DNA of 63,836 nucleotides from Chara braunii (GCA_003427395.1 BFEA01000374.1:908881-972716), one strand, 5' to 3'. Shown: positions 43,907 to 55,700, numbered from the stretch's first letter. The notes: generated from the letters alone by a model not told the origin. Program-made: numbers and translations.

Positions 43907-45038
43907 ATGGGGAGGGATGGGGCCTTGCAGCCGCGGCCGGTGTTACGAGCGATCGGGTTGGGTCCATTACCATCTGCTTCGGCATCGAGGTCAGCGATTT
44001 CTCCTACAGGAGAGGAGGGAGCGGAGAGCGTCATCTCTCGAATAGGTCACCCTCCTATTAGGCCAGTGCTGAAAGCAGGTCTACTACGATCCGTTTCTAC
44101 CGGGCTGGAGAAGCATGTAGCGGCCGTCACGTGGACAGGCGTAGGGTTTGTCGGGTGGGTGCGCAATGCCACTGCAGGGTTGGCGCGGGGGATCTCGACA
44201 CAATGCAGAACGATCGCGGCTTCTACGCGGATTGTCCGAGGAGGGGCGATCGTGGAAAAGTGCGCCTGGTCGCCACGTGGCGGGCACATCGGGGTTGCCG
44301 TGGTTTCTACCAGCAGCAGAGCATGTGGGGCCGGGGTAAGGACGGTGGAGGTCCTCGCGCTCCCATCTAATGTCACCCTTGAACTCGTCGATAATGGACG
44401 TTCATCCGGAGAACCACTCGCAAAGAGATCCAGCCTTGACGCCATGACTCCCGCCTCTTCAGCTTCTCCGGCTTCTTCTTCCTTCGTCCCTTCTTTTTCT
44501 TCTGCAATTCTTTCCCCGACTGCGCCGCCGATCAATCGTCTGGCTGCGACGGCTTCGCCGTCCGTCTTAGGCGGCGCTTTCGTTGAGATCTCCGTCGGCG
44601 TTCGCGGGGAGGGCGCGGGTTCGATTCCTTCGGATGTCGATAGGGCGGGGGCGGGGAGACGAAGAGGGTGGTTGCTGGCGGGTAGCCGGCGAGAAGACGG
44701 TGGCAGTGGCAGTGGAACGGGGAGTGGTTGGGGTCGCGGATGGAAGGAGGAAGTCGCGGTGGACAGAAAGGACACGTGTGAAAGTGTGAACGACAAAGAT
44801 GGAGGCGCAAATGGCGGCCAAGGCGGAGGAGACGAGGGTCGTCTGCGACAGAGAGTTGGCGCCACGATCCGATCGAAATTCAGCGGGAACGCCCTAGCCG
44901 GAGCGCTTGCTGGTGGTCTCGTCAGCTGTTGCCTGCATCCCATTGACACGGTCAAAACTGTGGTGCAGTCGGAGAGAGGCGCCGCCAGCTCGTCACTTTT
45001 CCCAGTCATCCGCAAAATTTTGGCCGATCGAGGCATGT
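43907..45038 (+). CDS. Mitochondrial carrier (SLC25 family), first exon
   Basis: ATG at 43907 opens a long frame. The first 310 or so residues are low-complexity Ser/Ala/Gly/Arg-rich without a known domain. The last 55 (about 44880-45036) match the first third of a mitochondrial carrier: KFSGNALAGALAGGLVSC gives helix 1, CLHPIDTVKTVVQ is the signature P-x-D-x-x-K, and SSLFPVIRKILADRG is the matrix helix. Similarity ends at ADRG, where carriers continue with GLYRG, so the exon ends about 45038; no strong GT donor is there (CGAG|GCATGT could be a GC donor). The other two carrier repeats were not found downstream in this window. The long N-terminal extension recalls plant carriers of the Arabidopsis At4g11440 type; this is from memory and needs a search. 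The 441-codon antisense frame is a shadow. Confidence 0.7.
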
Positions 45039-45106
45039 CCACCCCGTTGCATCCTTGTCCCTTGCCTTTTTCTTTTTCCACAAAAATTTGGCCGATCGAG
45101 CCATGT
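45016..45106. repeat. 25-bp direct repeat at the exon end
   Basis: AAAATTTTGGCCGATCGAGG plus CATGT (45016) recurs with two changes at 45080. The first copy is the carrier coding end; the second lies in what should be intron. Confidence 0.75.
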
Positions 45107-46709
45107 TCCTTTCCCGCCCTCCTCGTCCTCCTCCTTATCTTCCTTCCTCCTCTTGTCGCCTCCTTGATCTGCCCCCTGGCTTGCCTATAGTTTGCTCCCC
45201 TTCCGCTTCTCCTTCGTGTTCCAGATAAGCCGCGGGGGGAGCAAGGCAAGCAAGGTGGAACAGGGGGAGGGGTAAAACGGGGGAGAGCATAACTAATGCG
45301 AAGTAAAGTAAGGGGGTTCGGAGAGGATAAAAAATGTTTGCAGACAGCACAAGAGAAGCAGAAGGCGGGCAAACTAAAGCAAGGCGGTAGAATAGTTTGC
45401 TCCTCTTCTGCTACTCTTGTGGTCTCTGCTCTTGGCCCTTCCTCATGCTCGAGCTTGTCTTCCCATTTCCTGCTTACCGCGTCTGCTCCCGGAGCGTGTA
45501 TCTACCCCGTGTCTCCTCCTGCGTCTTCTGGTTTTTCCCTCGTCCATTCTCTGGATTCTCTTCCGTATTCTTGCTTTTTTTTCTCTCTCTTGTCATCCAT
45601 CCCCTTGTGATGCTCATGCTCCAGCGTGTCCTCTCTTCCTGCTTCAACCTCTGTGCTCCCTTGGTAGTACGGCATGACCCCCTCATCTTTTTCTGATTCC
45701 TTTTACTGACTGATGTTGATTGACCGATTGGTTGATTGATTGTTTGATTGTTTGATTGTTTGATGGGTTGATTGATCAATTGGTGATGGGTTGATTGATT
45801 GACTTGTTGGTTGATTCGTTGATTGACTGGCTAGATTGATTGATTGGGCGATTGAGATGGATTACTCAAATCTCTACTCAGAGATTACACTGTACATATG
45901 CTACATGAATTCCAAGAGGGCTGCTTGTTCATCATGTCGAGGTGGAGCTTACTGCATTAGCAGCCTCGTCTGTGTCGCGGCCTGAAGTTTCTGATTTAGG
46001 ATTAGGAGAATGCTCTTTCTTCCCATTTCGCCTTCTCCATTTCGATAAGATCGTTTGGTCTCCTTCCTTCATTGAGTTGAGACGTGGTGCTCGAGAGGGC
46101 TTCAGGACGACTGACCCTTAGGGCTAAAATGACGGACCATGCAGTTGAAGAGCCAATGTCGTAGTACTTCTTTGCACGCATAAAGGCCAGCAAAAGAGCA
46201 AGCATCATAGAGGGTGTCACGGACATGGGGGATCCATCCCTCGTTGATTTCCTAATCTGGTGTTGATTTCCTGATCTGAAATGCTATGATAGCAATGGCA
46301 ATTGTACGAGGAACTTCGCAGATCCAAAACCCCATCCCCTACTCCAGTTTAAAACAGAGAGTTTAGAACATGGATGATACATTTTCTGGATAAGATAATT
46401 AAATCCGGTACTAAACAGAGAGTTCAGAACAAGAATTCTACAATATTTTGATAATAATTACATAAAAACGGCAAGAATGCTACAGTATCTTGATAAGACA
46501 ATAACAGAAAAACCACAAGAATGCTACAATATCTCGCTAAGATTATATAGACGAAACAGCAAAGGAAACTCTACAGACTCATCGCCATCAATGAAATGAA
46601 CGAACAACAAGTCTCCAGGCATACATAGGCGCGGGTAAAGTTCTGGACAGAAACGGTAGACGACCTGACGACTTTTCTTTGAAGCTAATAGGGAGGAAAG
46701 GGGGGGAGG
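45107..46709. other. No gene; intron of the carrier or spacer
   Basis: T/C-rich sequence, then a TGATTGAT-rich low-complexity block at 45716-45860. Between 46330 and 46545 the phrase AGAATGCTACA.TATC recurs about four times. No further carrier exons were seen. Confidence 0.45.
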
Positions 46710-46739
46710 GTGTTGGGTGAGTTCCTCAGGAGCAGCGTT

Positions 46740-47115
46740 GTAACTCAACCTTACCGAAAAGGAGCAAGAGAGGATATCAGGACAGACGTCAAGTCTCTAA
46801 AAGAAGCAGCCAGAAACGCTTTGGAAAAGAAGAGAAAAACAGCAATCCTATTTTTGGATTTGGGAAAGGTTACGACCAGGTCAATGGAGGTTCCCTCAAG
46901 CATCAGTATGGAAATGATGGGGGTGGGCCCTAACTTCAGAAAATGGACCACAACCCTCTAGAATGCCATGCAAAGCAGGGTGTGTCCAACTCAATGGTCT
47001 ACCTTCTGAAAACTACCCTACCTCCAGGTCAATCCGCCAGGGAGACCCCTTAGCGCACCCACTCTTTCTATTCGTAATAAAAGCCATTGCTTCGTTCTTA
47101 AACCACTACCACATC
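46740..47115 (+). pseudogene. LINE reverse transcriptase fragment
   Basis: TAILFLDLGKVT matches RT motif A (FLDLeKAyD) with the catalytic second Asp region decayed; MMGVGPNFRKWT follows as in the minus-strand LINE (MNFGPNFSRWV). After a shift at 46962, SRSIRQGDPLAHPLFLFVI is the RT motif B block. The ADD motif is absent. It is short, frameshifted and in the opposite orientation to the main LINE. Confidence 0.75.
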
Positions 47116-48560
47116 CTGAAGGTGGCCCTGCTTAACATGCTGACCGTTTCGTGGATGTATGGGCCTGCTTGCCCCCAGTTCAATCCAATGGTCTACCGTG
47201 CCACGGGGCTGGGAAACGTAGTGGGGGTTGAGAATAGGTCCCTCAACCCAAAGAGTTCCTGAATGTGCCACAGGAACTCATCATCGCAAAGTGTAATCAT
47301 GTTGGCAGACCATATTCTTTCGTAGGCACCATAAGTGGTACAGGAACTCATTATCTGAAATTTCGAAGTGCACAGGAACTTACCATCTGAAATTTCAACA
47401 GCATGGTACACGAGTCTTTCCAAGACACCCTAAGTGGAGTGGACAAAAACTCAAGCATAAGTACTTCCCTGGGAATCAAACTTGGCTTGGTTGTCAATAT
47501 ATAAGAAATACCGAGACTGTTGGTTACTGCAAGGAAAATGACCGAGCGAGGATGATAGAAATCCAAATTGCACCATCACATTGAAAAGCAGATAGTTGTG
47601 CGCACCAAGTACACAGTACTACACACCAAAGAAGAGCAAAGCAATGAACTCAGTTGTAAATGTCAGCCCCTTGTCTTGCCACCATCAACAAAAGTATCCA
47701 TGTTGCTTCCCTACTGGCGCCTCGCACCAAACCACAGACTCACTCAGGACACCTATCCTAGCCTACTCTATGATGATGCAACCAGAAGAGCTTCAGCAGC
47801 AGGACTGATGTACATGAAGATGTGGCCCGTGCAGACCTCCACCACACACCAGGTACGTCCTCCTCTCTACCACGCTCAACCCGCCTGTCCCCGCAGAGGC
47901 TACCACCATGCCCAGGGACCACCATACAACCACACCGGCTTCCTGTGGGAGCAGCCCGGCTATGGCTGCCTCACACATGGGCTGCGAGCAGCAACCCAGC
48001 GCCCTGCACCCATGTGCGCTTCCACCAGCCAGCGACCAGCGCCCTGTGAGCGTGCAACCTGGCAGCGCTCATGTGAAGCCTCCATCCAGGGAATGCCCTG
48101 GACTGGAGGCTAGCACTTTCTTTTGTAGAAAGTGCCTGCCCTTGGAGGCTGCCAGGCTGCATCGGTGGTCCTAGTAGGTTCACGTCCAGCCCCAGTATCT
48201 GCGCCCAGGCTGAGTTGCAGATAGCGTCCTGGGGCCGAATTGTTTGCAGCTGCCCAGCTGAGTGACGTGGCTCTTGTCACTTGCCCAGCTGAGTGACGTG
48301 GCACTTGTCACTTGCAGCGACCTCATTGGCCGAGAGGATGCATGCCACAATGCAGCAACCGCGAGGCCCTGGAGCCCGAGATGCCCTGGTCACATGACCA
48401 CGGCCTGCCTGTTGTTAACTACCCGCCGCTGCTTCTCCAACTGTCTGGCATGGGGCAAGCTCTCAAATGTCGAGTACTGGGCCCCCCGGCCAGGTAGCCC
48501 TTAGGCTACGGCCTGGTTCTGCGGAGGCCCTGATGCCTTGCACTCCCTCCTCCATAGCTT
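47116..48560. other. No gene; hairpins and a 30-bp tandem duplication
   Basis: A 181-codon plus frame (47568-48113) is Pro/Ala/His-rich and unrecognised. Two adjacent hairpins lie at 48078-48110 (15-bp arms, one bulge) and 48113-48135 (stem GCACTTTCT). GCCCAGCTGAGTGACGTGGC followed by .CTTGTCACTT occurs twice at 48254-48315. Confidence 0.45.
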
Positions 48561-48589
48561 CGGTAGTCCACTGAGATGCTGCTACTGAA

Positions 48590-48850
48590 CCCTTTGCTTT
48601 CCCTTTCAATAGTGTTTCTCATGGAAGGACACAACCTGTGGTGCTGTCTTGCGCAGTTCTTCCCTTGTGAACCAGCGGTCTTCTTTAGATCAGTGTGGTG
48701 CCTGAATCTGACCAGGTACTCTCCTTTAGGTTTTGGCGGTCTTCCACGGCCGGCAGGCTTTGGAACAGGCACGTCTCGGTGCTCCACAATCTCGTTGATG
48801 TCCACGGGGCCATCCATGGTTGTGGGCAGCATAGACTGTCGCGAGGGAAA
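48590..48850 (-). pseudogene. Ty3/gypsy chromodomain-like 3' end
   Basis: EIVEHRDVP, then GRPPKPKGEYLVRFRHH in one frame and EDRWFTREELRKTA in the next match the chromodomain-like tail of the gypsy protein at 56617-57412 (EYLVKFLYQ, KDRWFTRKELLKTA). Only this tail is present, split by a frameshift; no integrase is attached. Confidence 0.75.
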
Positions 48851-49272
48851 CTGGTCTGTCTCAGTGCCCTCATGAAGTTGCCAACATCAATGTCATGTCC
48901 ATGTCTCGATCATATGCACAATTCAAGAGTAACGTCTCATCAGAGAAGAGCATGAGAGGAGAGAAAGAGGAGAGAAAAGACAGAGAAGAGGAGAAAGAGA
49001 GTCTGTTGCATACTAGTGAAAGTGAACCCAAGCATGACGCAGAACCCAATACAATGCAGTGGAAGACGGATAAATATGGATCTGCACTCACATCTGACTC
49101 GGACTATACACAGGCTCACACACGTACACTCATCGGGTGAGAGGGCCTGGCGCTCCAAACATGGAAGATGGTGCCAGAGCCTGTACACAACACGCACGGA
49201 CGAATGTAGGGGGGAGAGAGATGAAGGGAGGAGGAGGAGATGGCGCCAACACAAAGTCACCGAATAGTAATC
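48851..49272. other. No recognisable gene
   Basis: Charged low-complexity frames (GEKEERKDREEEK). No homology noted. Confidence 0.4.
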
Positions 49273-49351
49273 CCGAAATGTCAAAGCTACAGAATCTCGA
49301 AATGTCGAAGTTACAGAATCTCGAAATGTTGAAGTTACAGAATCTCGAAAT
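49273..49351. repeat. 24-bp minisatellite
   Basis: CGAAATGTCGAAGTTACAGA followed by ATCT, three full copies and a partial fourth. The frame encodes EMSKLQNL repeats. Confidence 0.9.
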
Positions 49352-50204
49352 GGCGCTGGTGTCAGATCTCCCAAAAGGTCCTCTCAACGTCCTACTCTGG
49401 AATGGCCTGAGTCCTGGTGTCACCAATATCCCACCATCGATCTCTGTCCCATAGTAACCGAGAAGGTAGAAGGTTTAGAAGAAGAGGGTGATGAAGAAGA
49501 AGAAGAAGAAGAAGAAGAAGAAGAACCGAGAGGGGCAGAGGAGGTGGAGATGGAGAGGTGGGACGGAGGAAGATCCTCCTGCCTGGATCCAGTGCCCGGG
49601 CACCAACCTGCAGATGCAAGGTGCCCTGTTGGAGCTGCTGAAGACTTGCCCTCGCCGTTGGAGCTATGGCGCTCACAGGTAGGTAGCAGGTATCTACTCT
49701 CTCTCTCTCTCTCTCTCTCACCTCTGCAGCTAGCGCTACACCTAGCGCTCTGCCTGGAGCTGCGCTAAACCAAAAATTGCGCAGCGCTCTGCCTAGTGCT
49801 CTGCCTGGAGCTGCTGCTCCTGAATGCCGCGCCTCCCAAGTCTGTCCCGAACAGACCGCTGGCCGGTACTAAGTACTAGTGGTGGCCTGTTCGGCCTGGC
49901 TGCTGAGGAAGCCCAGTCATGATCTGAATCGTTAAAACCGATTTGTGGTTCAGATCGGACCCGCGGGGAAGTGGCAGCCCCAAACTTCGGCCGCCAGGCT
50001 CAAACAAAACACATTTGAGCCGGTTTCCCGCTCAAGGCCTGCAGTAGCAGACCCGGGTCTAGAACTGGTTGCTGGGGCCTACCGTCGGCCTTTCCGAAGG
50101 TCGGGCCTCCCAGGCCGGTCTGGTCCAGCATGGCCATGGTCTAGGATAACCCCCTAGACCTAGCCGCTGGGTCTAACAGGGCCCGTGTGGAATCCAGTAT
50201 GTAA
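49352..50204 (-). repeat. Probable 3' LTR region of the gypsy element
   Basis: On the minus strand a polypurine tract (CAAGGGGGGAAG, 50211-50220 region) is followed by TGTTACATACTGG at about 50205, the expected start of a 3' LTR. The LTR far end was not located; no second copy was found beyond 54.3 kb. Part of this stretch (49490-49520, GAA; 49695-49720, CT) is simple repeat. Two hairpins, 49921-49956 (GATCTGAA) and 50138-50160 (GGTCTAGG), lie inside. Confidence 0.5.
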
Positions 50205-50503
50205 CACACTTCCCCCCTTGAAAGACCGAGCGACCTGCAAGGGTGAAGTTGTCTGTCCGAAACCTGGGTGGGTCGGGAGGGACGAACTTTGTCCTTGGCA
50301 AGTCGCTGTAGTTCGTACTCAGAGAAGATGAGTGGTGCAGATGCTTGTAAATCTGCTCATGAGATCCAGCGAGTGTCGTCGACATATCATTGCTTGAATG
50401 TGACTTGGTACTGCATTGGTTTGTTGCCATGTTTGCGGTGTGTGATGACACGGTCAACTTCCTGATGTTCGTCCATGGAGGGCGGATCCTGTGATCGTCT
50501 GCC

Positions 50504-51045
50504 TTAAAACTCGGCAGCCGAAGGTGGTGTGTGAACCGCTGACTTCGATGCACGAAAGACCGGGTGCACGGTGAGGTGTGGTGGGATGTTGATCGCAAAG
50601 GAAGGGCCCGTAGGGTCATCGCCGGCTGCAGAAATTACCTTCCATGGTCCGAACCATTTGGGGAGGAGTTTGCGAGAGACATCCTGCTCAAGCGCGAAAT
50701 CCTCAGTGAGGACCCAGACAAGGTCACGGTTGAGTCCCTCGAAGGGTCTGCGTGGTCTAAAGGACTTATACAGTTCGTTGGGAGTGCGACAAGTTGCCAG
50801 GTGCACACTGTTGTTGTACGCATTGGCTACCTTTGGGAGCATCTCGTCCCCATTAACTTGATCAGGTCTAATGTACATTCTAAGAACTTGTTGTGGGATC
50901 TTGTTCATTTGCTTAATCTGATTGTTTTGTCTCTTGATAACCGCCAGATGACATGAGCAACTTAGAGCCATATACCTTCATAAATTCCCCAGTTCTTACT
51001 AGTGAACTTGGTATCCCTGTCGCTAACTATAGATGTCGGTTGACG
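50504..51045 (-). pseudogene. gypsy integrase C-terminal half
   Basis: VSDRDTKFTSKNWG and GSKLLMSSGGYQ near 51030-50950 are the end of the integrase core (in shifted frames). Then come QQVLRMYIRP, VANAYNNSVHLATCRTPNEL and PSFAINIPPHLTVHPVFRAS, the usual integrase C-terminal text. The core begins abruptly at the inversion breakpoint near 51045. No chromodomain-like tail is seen. Confidence 0.8.
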
Positions 51046-51049
51046 ATGT

Positions 51050-51520
51050 TCACTGACCTGATGATCAGTACAAAACGGCGTTTAGGTCCTTTAGGACTAG
51101 ATATGAACATTATGAGTTCATAGTGATGCCCTTTGGGCTAACCAACGCACCGGCTACGCTCCAGTTCTGTATGAACGATTTGTTTAGGCCGTGGTTGGAT
51201 CGATTTGTAGTTATATACTTAGATGATATTTTGATTTTTAGCAAGACCCTCTAGGAGCATGGGCCTCAGAGGCAGATCTTGGAAAAGTTGTGCGAAGCAA
51301 ATTTCAAGATCAATTCGAAGAAGTGCAAGTGGGCGAAGACAAAGATTTTGTACTTGGGCCACATGTTAGATGGTGATGGCATAAAGCCTGAGGACAGCAA
51401 GATGGCAACGATTAGAGATTGGCCTCCCCGCATACCCTCACAGAATTGAGGTTGTTCCTAGGATTGGCAAATTATTATAGGAAGTTCGTGAGGAACTTCT
51501 CCGCAATCGCTGCTCTGTGA
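51050..51520 (+). pseudogene. gypsy reverse transcriptase middle part, inverted
   Basis: [35 protein letters not shown], the catalytic YLDDILIF and LYLGHMLDGDGIKP are RT motifs, in plus orientation. They continue exactly where the minus-strand RT stops (KYFTKIDF), with about ten residues lost. One TAG and a frameshift break it. It is best read as an inversion of a segment of the same element. Confidence 0.85.
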
Positions 51521-51539
51521 ACCTTTATCTGATTGGCGT

Positions 51540-52298
51540 GAAGTCTATCTTGGTGAAGTACTTGCAATCCTGCACCCGGTCTAGCAGATCGTCTATACGG
51601 GGCAGTGGTTCTACATTCTTCACAGTAACGGCGTTGAGACCCCTATAGTCAATGCACATTCTAAGTTCTCCCTCTTTCTTGGGGACGAAGAGAATAGGTG
51701 CTCCAAATGGAGACGAATTGGGCCTAATCCATCCCTTTTCGAGGAACTCATCTAACTGTTTGCACAACTCCTCCTTAGGAGACATCCCATACATTGCTCG
51801 TTTGGGAGTCTTACTGCCAGGCTCTATCTCAATGCAGTGTTGGATAGGACACGAAACCACTCCTGAAGGAGACTTGGACAAATCTGCATATTCTTCCAAC
51901 AATTTGACAATAAGTGGGTTGGTAGGTTCCTCTTTCTTAGGCTCAGTGAGAGGCCTAACATGGGCTACAAAAACCTGCTTTTCTAATTGCTCCTTTTTCG
52001 CTAGACGCGCGAACGTGAGAGCACGGAGACAACAATGTGCTAGGGGGTTATCTACTCCTGACACATGAAACAGACGAGCCGTCTTGACGTCGCCTGAAGG
52101 ACGAGGAAGCTTACACTCGTGCTCTCTTAAGTGCAGTGTGACTCCTGCTGCCTCTCTCCAATCCATACCTAGGACCATATCGAATGGGAGATTGTCCTCT
52201 AGGAGGAGAGTCGGGGAATGGAAAACTCTCTCTATCGCCCCATCTTTCTCTAGGCGAAAGTACGCCTGGACTCCCTCGACGTAATCCTCGATTCGCAT
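51540..52298 (-). pseudogene. gypsy reverse transcriptase N-terminal part
   Basis: A 257-codon open frame: protease/RT linker ([16 protein letters not shown]), then [41 protein letters not shown] and [10 protein letters not shown], which is motif A up to the first catalytic Asp. The remaining RT is in the inverted block. Confidence 0.85.
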
Positions 52299-52336
52299 AG
52301 TGCGATTATCTGCTAGGATGTTGACTATGGGATCTT

Positions 52337-52561
52337 CTAACTTATGGACGTCAGATTTAACTCCAGCTTCTGCAACGCTTTTCTGCTTATATAACTACGT
52401 GTGGCCTTACTGTTTATTAGGGGCCCTACTCTGCCTCTAAAAACTTCTACATCTACTAGCAGTAACTGCCCTTTTCCATCCTTCTTCATCTTGGCCCAGG
52501 TTGGCATCCTTTCCTTTAACTCTTCTGCCGGTCCTGTGTGGGAAGCGCCTAGAGAGAACAC
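52337..52561 (-). pseudogene. gypsy aspartic protease, active site altered
   Basis: LVDVEVFRGRVGPLINSKAT then RSYISRKAL. The family has D-S-G-A-T at the active site; here it reads N-S-K-A-T, so the catalytic Asp is Asn and the Gly is Lys. This protease could not work. Confidence 0.75.
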
Positions 52562-52781
52562 AAGCAGTCTCTGGATAGCTAACTAGGCGCTGGCCAGCAA
52601 CCTCTGCCATAGGCACATGTGGTTTGGGAGTTTCTTTGTGGCGTGCGCACTCTTCTCCACGTGGTCTAGGGGTAAGGGCAGTTGCGACCCCTACTGGCGC
52701 ATCAATATTTGACGATATGCCCCGGGTCACCGAAGTAGATGCGTCGATCCTCATCTATCCTCCTTTGCCAAACAGTTTGTT

Positions 52782-53219
52782 CTAAACCCAGCGATTCCCA
52801 GGGTCTGGCTTGAGGCAGACCAGGGTTCCATTCACCCCTTTGTAAGGTGATCGATTGCCACAAGACCGGTTTTGCAGAAGACCTTGACCCCTTCCTCTCT
52901 TTTGGCGGTTACCTCTACCACCAACCCGCTGGTCGCCCTGTCCTTGACCACCAGAGGCCCAACCTCTTTGGCCCTGGCCCCTTCCTCTACCTTGCGACCT
53001 CCCACTAGCCGCGACAACAACATAAGTACTCTTTTGGCTCACGCCACTATCCTCCTCTTTGAGGCCCCACTTGATCTGGCTATAGGGGACCTCTTCCATA
53101 CCACCTTCGTCTAGTGTAAGGATCAGGTGATTCTTGGCCCTGACTTGACCTGAGATGGTACGGCCCTTCCACTTTTGTCCTTTGTCCAAGTCCTTATGCC
53201 AGAAAGTGGATGCTGGCAT
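52782..53219 (-). pseudogene. gypsy gag C-terminal, basic Gly/Arg/Gln-rich
   Basis: Starts ASTFWHKDLDKGQKWKG and passes into RGRGQGQRGW-type repeats. No CCHC knuckle is visible; the basic tract probably takes its RNA-binding role. Confidence 0.6.
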
Positions 53220-53229
53220 GGACCGAGCT

Positions 53230-54345
53230 TCAAAATGCCACTACATCCCTACTTAATGTATCGTAGGTCATGTTAGGCTGTTTGCTTCTCTCATAGAAGT
53301 GCTCGTGCAAACTTTCGGGCATGGCACGAAAGAACAACTGAACTAATTGGGCCTCAATAACCCCATGGTCAGGGATAGCAACTAATTCATCCATAATGCC
53401 CTTGAGTGCCCTGACACTCTTCCATTGACGTGAATGGACTGTTTGCAGTTTGTCAGAAGCCTTAAGGCCTCTAGTGACATCTACAAATCGATGGCGGAGG
53501 GCTTTGGCGAATTCACTCAATGTGTAATGGCGGAGTAAGCGACCATATCGTTACCACATTTGGCGGCGCGGGCTAACGACCTACCGAAGCTGAATGCCTC
53601 ATCTCTGAGGGCGTGAAAGGTCACGAGGACTTGTTCCTCGGGGATGATATTCTGGAGGTGTACATAGGAGTTTATGTTTGCCTCCCAGTTATCGAAGTTC
53701 TCCTCCTTCTTCCTACTGTATGGATCAGGGAATTTCACCTTTACGCCTTCCCTGCGTGGGCGTGCTTCCTCCTCTGGGACCGCTATCTTGGCGGCTTCTA
53801 TGGCGCCTGTGAAGAACTTCTCTATGTTGTCTAATTGCGCCTGTACTTCTGTGCCCACACGCATCATCATGTCATGTGCGAAGTCTCTTAATCCCATGTG
53901 TATGGACTGTAGAGCAATATCATGGCCCCTCAGGTAGCGCATCTGCTCTTGCTGTGCCCTCAACATCACTTCCACATTCTTGCCTATGATTTCCACTTTG
54001 TTTTGGAGATCTATTTGCATTGCCAGTTGCCCATGTTGCTCCCCTGCTGTTGCTAACTCCTCTATTTCAGACCCCGTCTCCAATCGCTGCCTCCTTTCCC
54101 TTGTGAGGCACAACTTCCATTCTATCTTCTTTTCATCCTCCAACGCCTGATGCTGTTAGGGGTCTTTCTGCTTGTATCTCCTTAATTACCGCCTCCCTCT
54201 CTTCCTGGGGAACATACAACATAACTTCTTCTTCCCCGAACGACAGATTAGCTACCCACTCCGTCACCATCTTCTCCAATCTCTTATCTGTTTCCTTCGT
54301 GCCACTTGACTTCCCTTTTTCCCCTCTCCTCACATTTCGCTCCAA
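53230..54345 (-). pseudogene. gypsy gag (capsid) region
   Basis: Three overlapping frames (54345-54133, 54143-53517, 53520-53230) make up one gag separated by shifts. A coiled-coil-like Gln/Glu-rich start (LQNKVEIIGKNVEVMLRAQQ) precedes PDPYSRKKEENFDNWEANI, the capsid start of gypsy gag, followed by FRAMPESLHEHFYERSKQ. Confidence 0.75.
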
Positions 54346-54536
54346 GGGAGGGTCAACTTCTTCCTCTTCTTCTTCTTCTTCTTCACCCCTAGGCTATGGC
54401 TTCTTCTCTTTTGCTTGTCTCTCCTTCCTCCCGCTTTCTCTTCCTTGTCTCCTTCGTCTTCTTCAACCCCGTGTCCGAGCTCGGCGGCTATGGACGCCAC
54501 TTTCTTCCTCGAGCGGCAACAACTTATATTGTATCG

Positions 54537-54578
<42 letters not shown>

Positions 54579-55700
54579 TCTTCCTTCGGCGTCGTTTCTT
54601 CTTGCAGGTCCGATGGTCTTCTACATCATAGCGGCCTTCTTCGTTCGCAGCGGCTTCAAATATTCTCTTCCTCAAGGAGCAAAGGTCCTTCTTCAGTTGT
54701 GCGGCGGGCTCCTCCTTCGACCGGTGCAGCAGCGGCGCACAACAACCTTCTCTCAACAGCGGTGCAAATAGTAACGAATAGCGCCAATCGATTGGCGCGC
54801 GTACTTCACAGCGGCAGCAGGCACATTCGCAGGAACGGGCAGCGCTCGACAGTAGATACGCGTGTGGGAACGGGCAGTGGTGCACGTATCAGCAAAGCAC
54901 GCGCAAAGTGTCGACCGTGGGAAAGCTTGGCGCAATAGGACAACGGTCGACAGGCGGCTGCGCGACGCTGAGGGGAAGGGTGCGCGACCTGGGAGCGGGC
55001 GAACGCGCAGCAAGCAGCGAGGCGCGGGCGGTGCTGACATGGCGCCTCTAATGGCGCCTCCCTCTCTCCTTGTCGGACGGCGCTGACGTGGCGCCTACCT
55101 CCTCCTACCGACGTGGCGCCTGGCGCTTCTCGCGATCTCCTCAGCTGCAACGATGGCGATCATGATGACGACGGTGGCAGTCACTGCAACGATGACGACG
55201 ATGATCGCCGCAACGGCGGGACAATGAGAATCAGCTTCGATGCCAATGCAATCAGACTCGACGATTCCGATTTTCAGCATGCGTACAAGCAGATGACGAT
55301 CAAGCTGGCGACTAGCGCCCACACAAATGTTATGATTCTGGTTGTTTGTTGTCTGAAGACCAACAGTCACTCACATAGACTTCCAAGTATGCCCATACAT
55401 ACACAGAAGGAAGGGGAGAGGATAGGAGTATCACACCGCACAGGGAGAGATAAACACAGCGGAAGACTTGACCATGCGATATGACAGGGTACACTGAAAG
55501 TGCAAGTCACTCCACTCAATCCTCATAACCAGTCATAGAGAAAAGCCGAGCAGATCACATCCAAGAGACAATGAAACGATCATAGTCCAAACACAGTATC
55601 ACACTGATTATTAAACTCAGAGTCTCGAATTGTCAGGATAACTTCAGTACTGCAGTGCGCTACTTAGAAATGAGCAGCGCTTCACTCCCCAACCCTTAAT
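54346..55700. other. No gene; CT repeat and a repeated GACGTGGCGCC motif
   Basis: CT run at 54539-54575. GA(C)(A/G)TGGCGCC occurs at about 55037, 55050, 55086 and 55116. Ser/Leu-rich frames on both strands here are low-complexity. No 5' LTR of the adjacent gypsy was recognised. Confidence 0.45.

Larger units (their letters stand above)
50205..54345 (-). mobile_element. Decayed Ty3/gypsy element with internal inversion
   Basis: Minus-strand order is gag (54345-53230), basic Gly/Arg-rich linker (53219-52782), protease (about 52560-52340), RT N-terminal half (52298-51540), then an RT piece lying in the plus direction (51050-51520), then integrase end (51045-50504) and a 3' LTR start at about 50205. 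RNase H and most of the integrase core are missing. Frameshifts and a dead protease show it is old. Confidence 0.85.

Noticed and set aside
44047-45372. 441-codon frame antisense to the carrier exon
   Set aside because: It overlaps the better supported plus-strand frame with its carrier signature, is Pro/Ser/Arg low complexity and matches no family; GC-rich sequence makes such shadows common.
47568-48113. 181-codon Pro/His-rich frame as a gene
   Set aside because: No homology, no splice support, overlaps frames of similar length on both strands and hairpin repeats.
55037-55125. TGGCGCC as a retrovirus-like primer binding site
   Set aside because: The word occurs four times in 90 bp with no LTR end beside it, so it is a local repeat.
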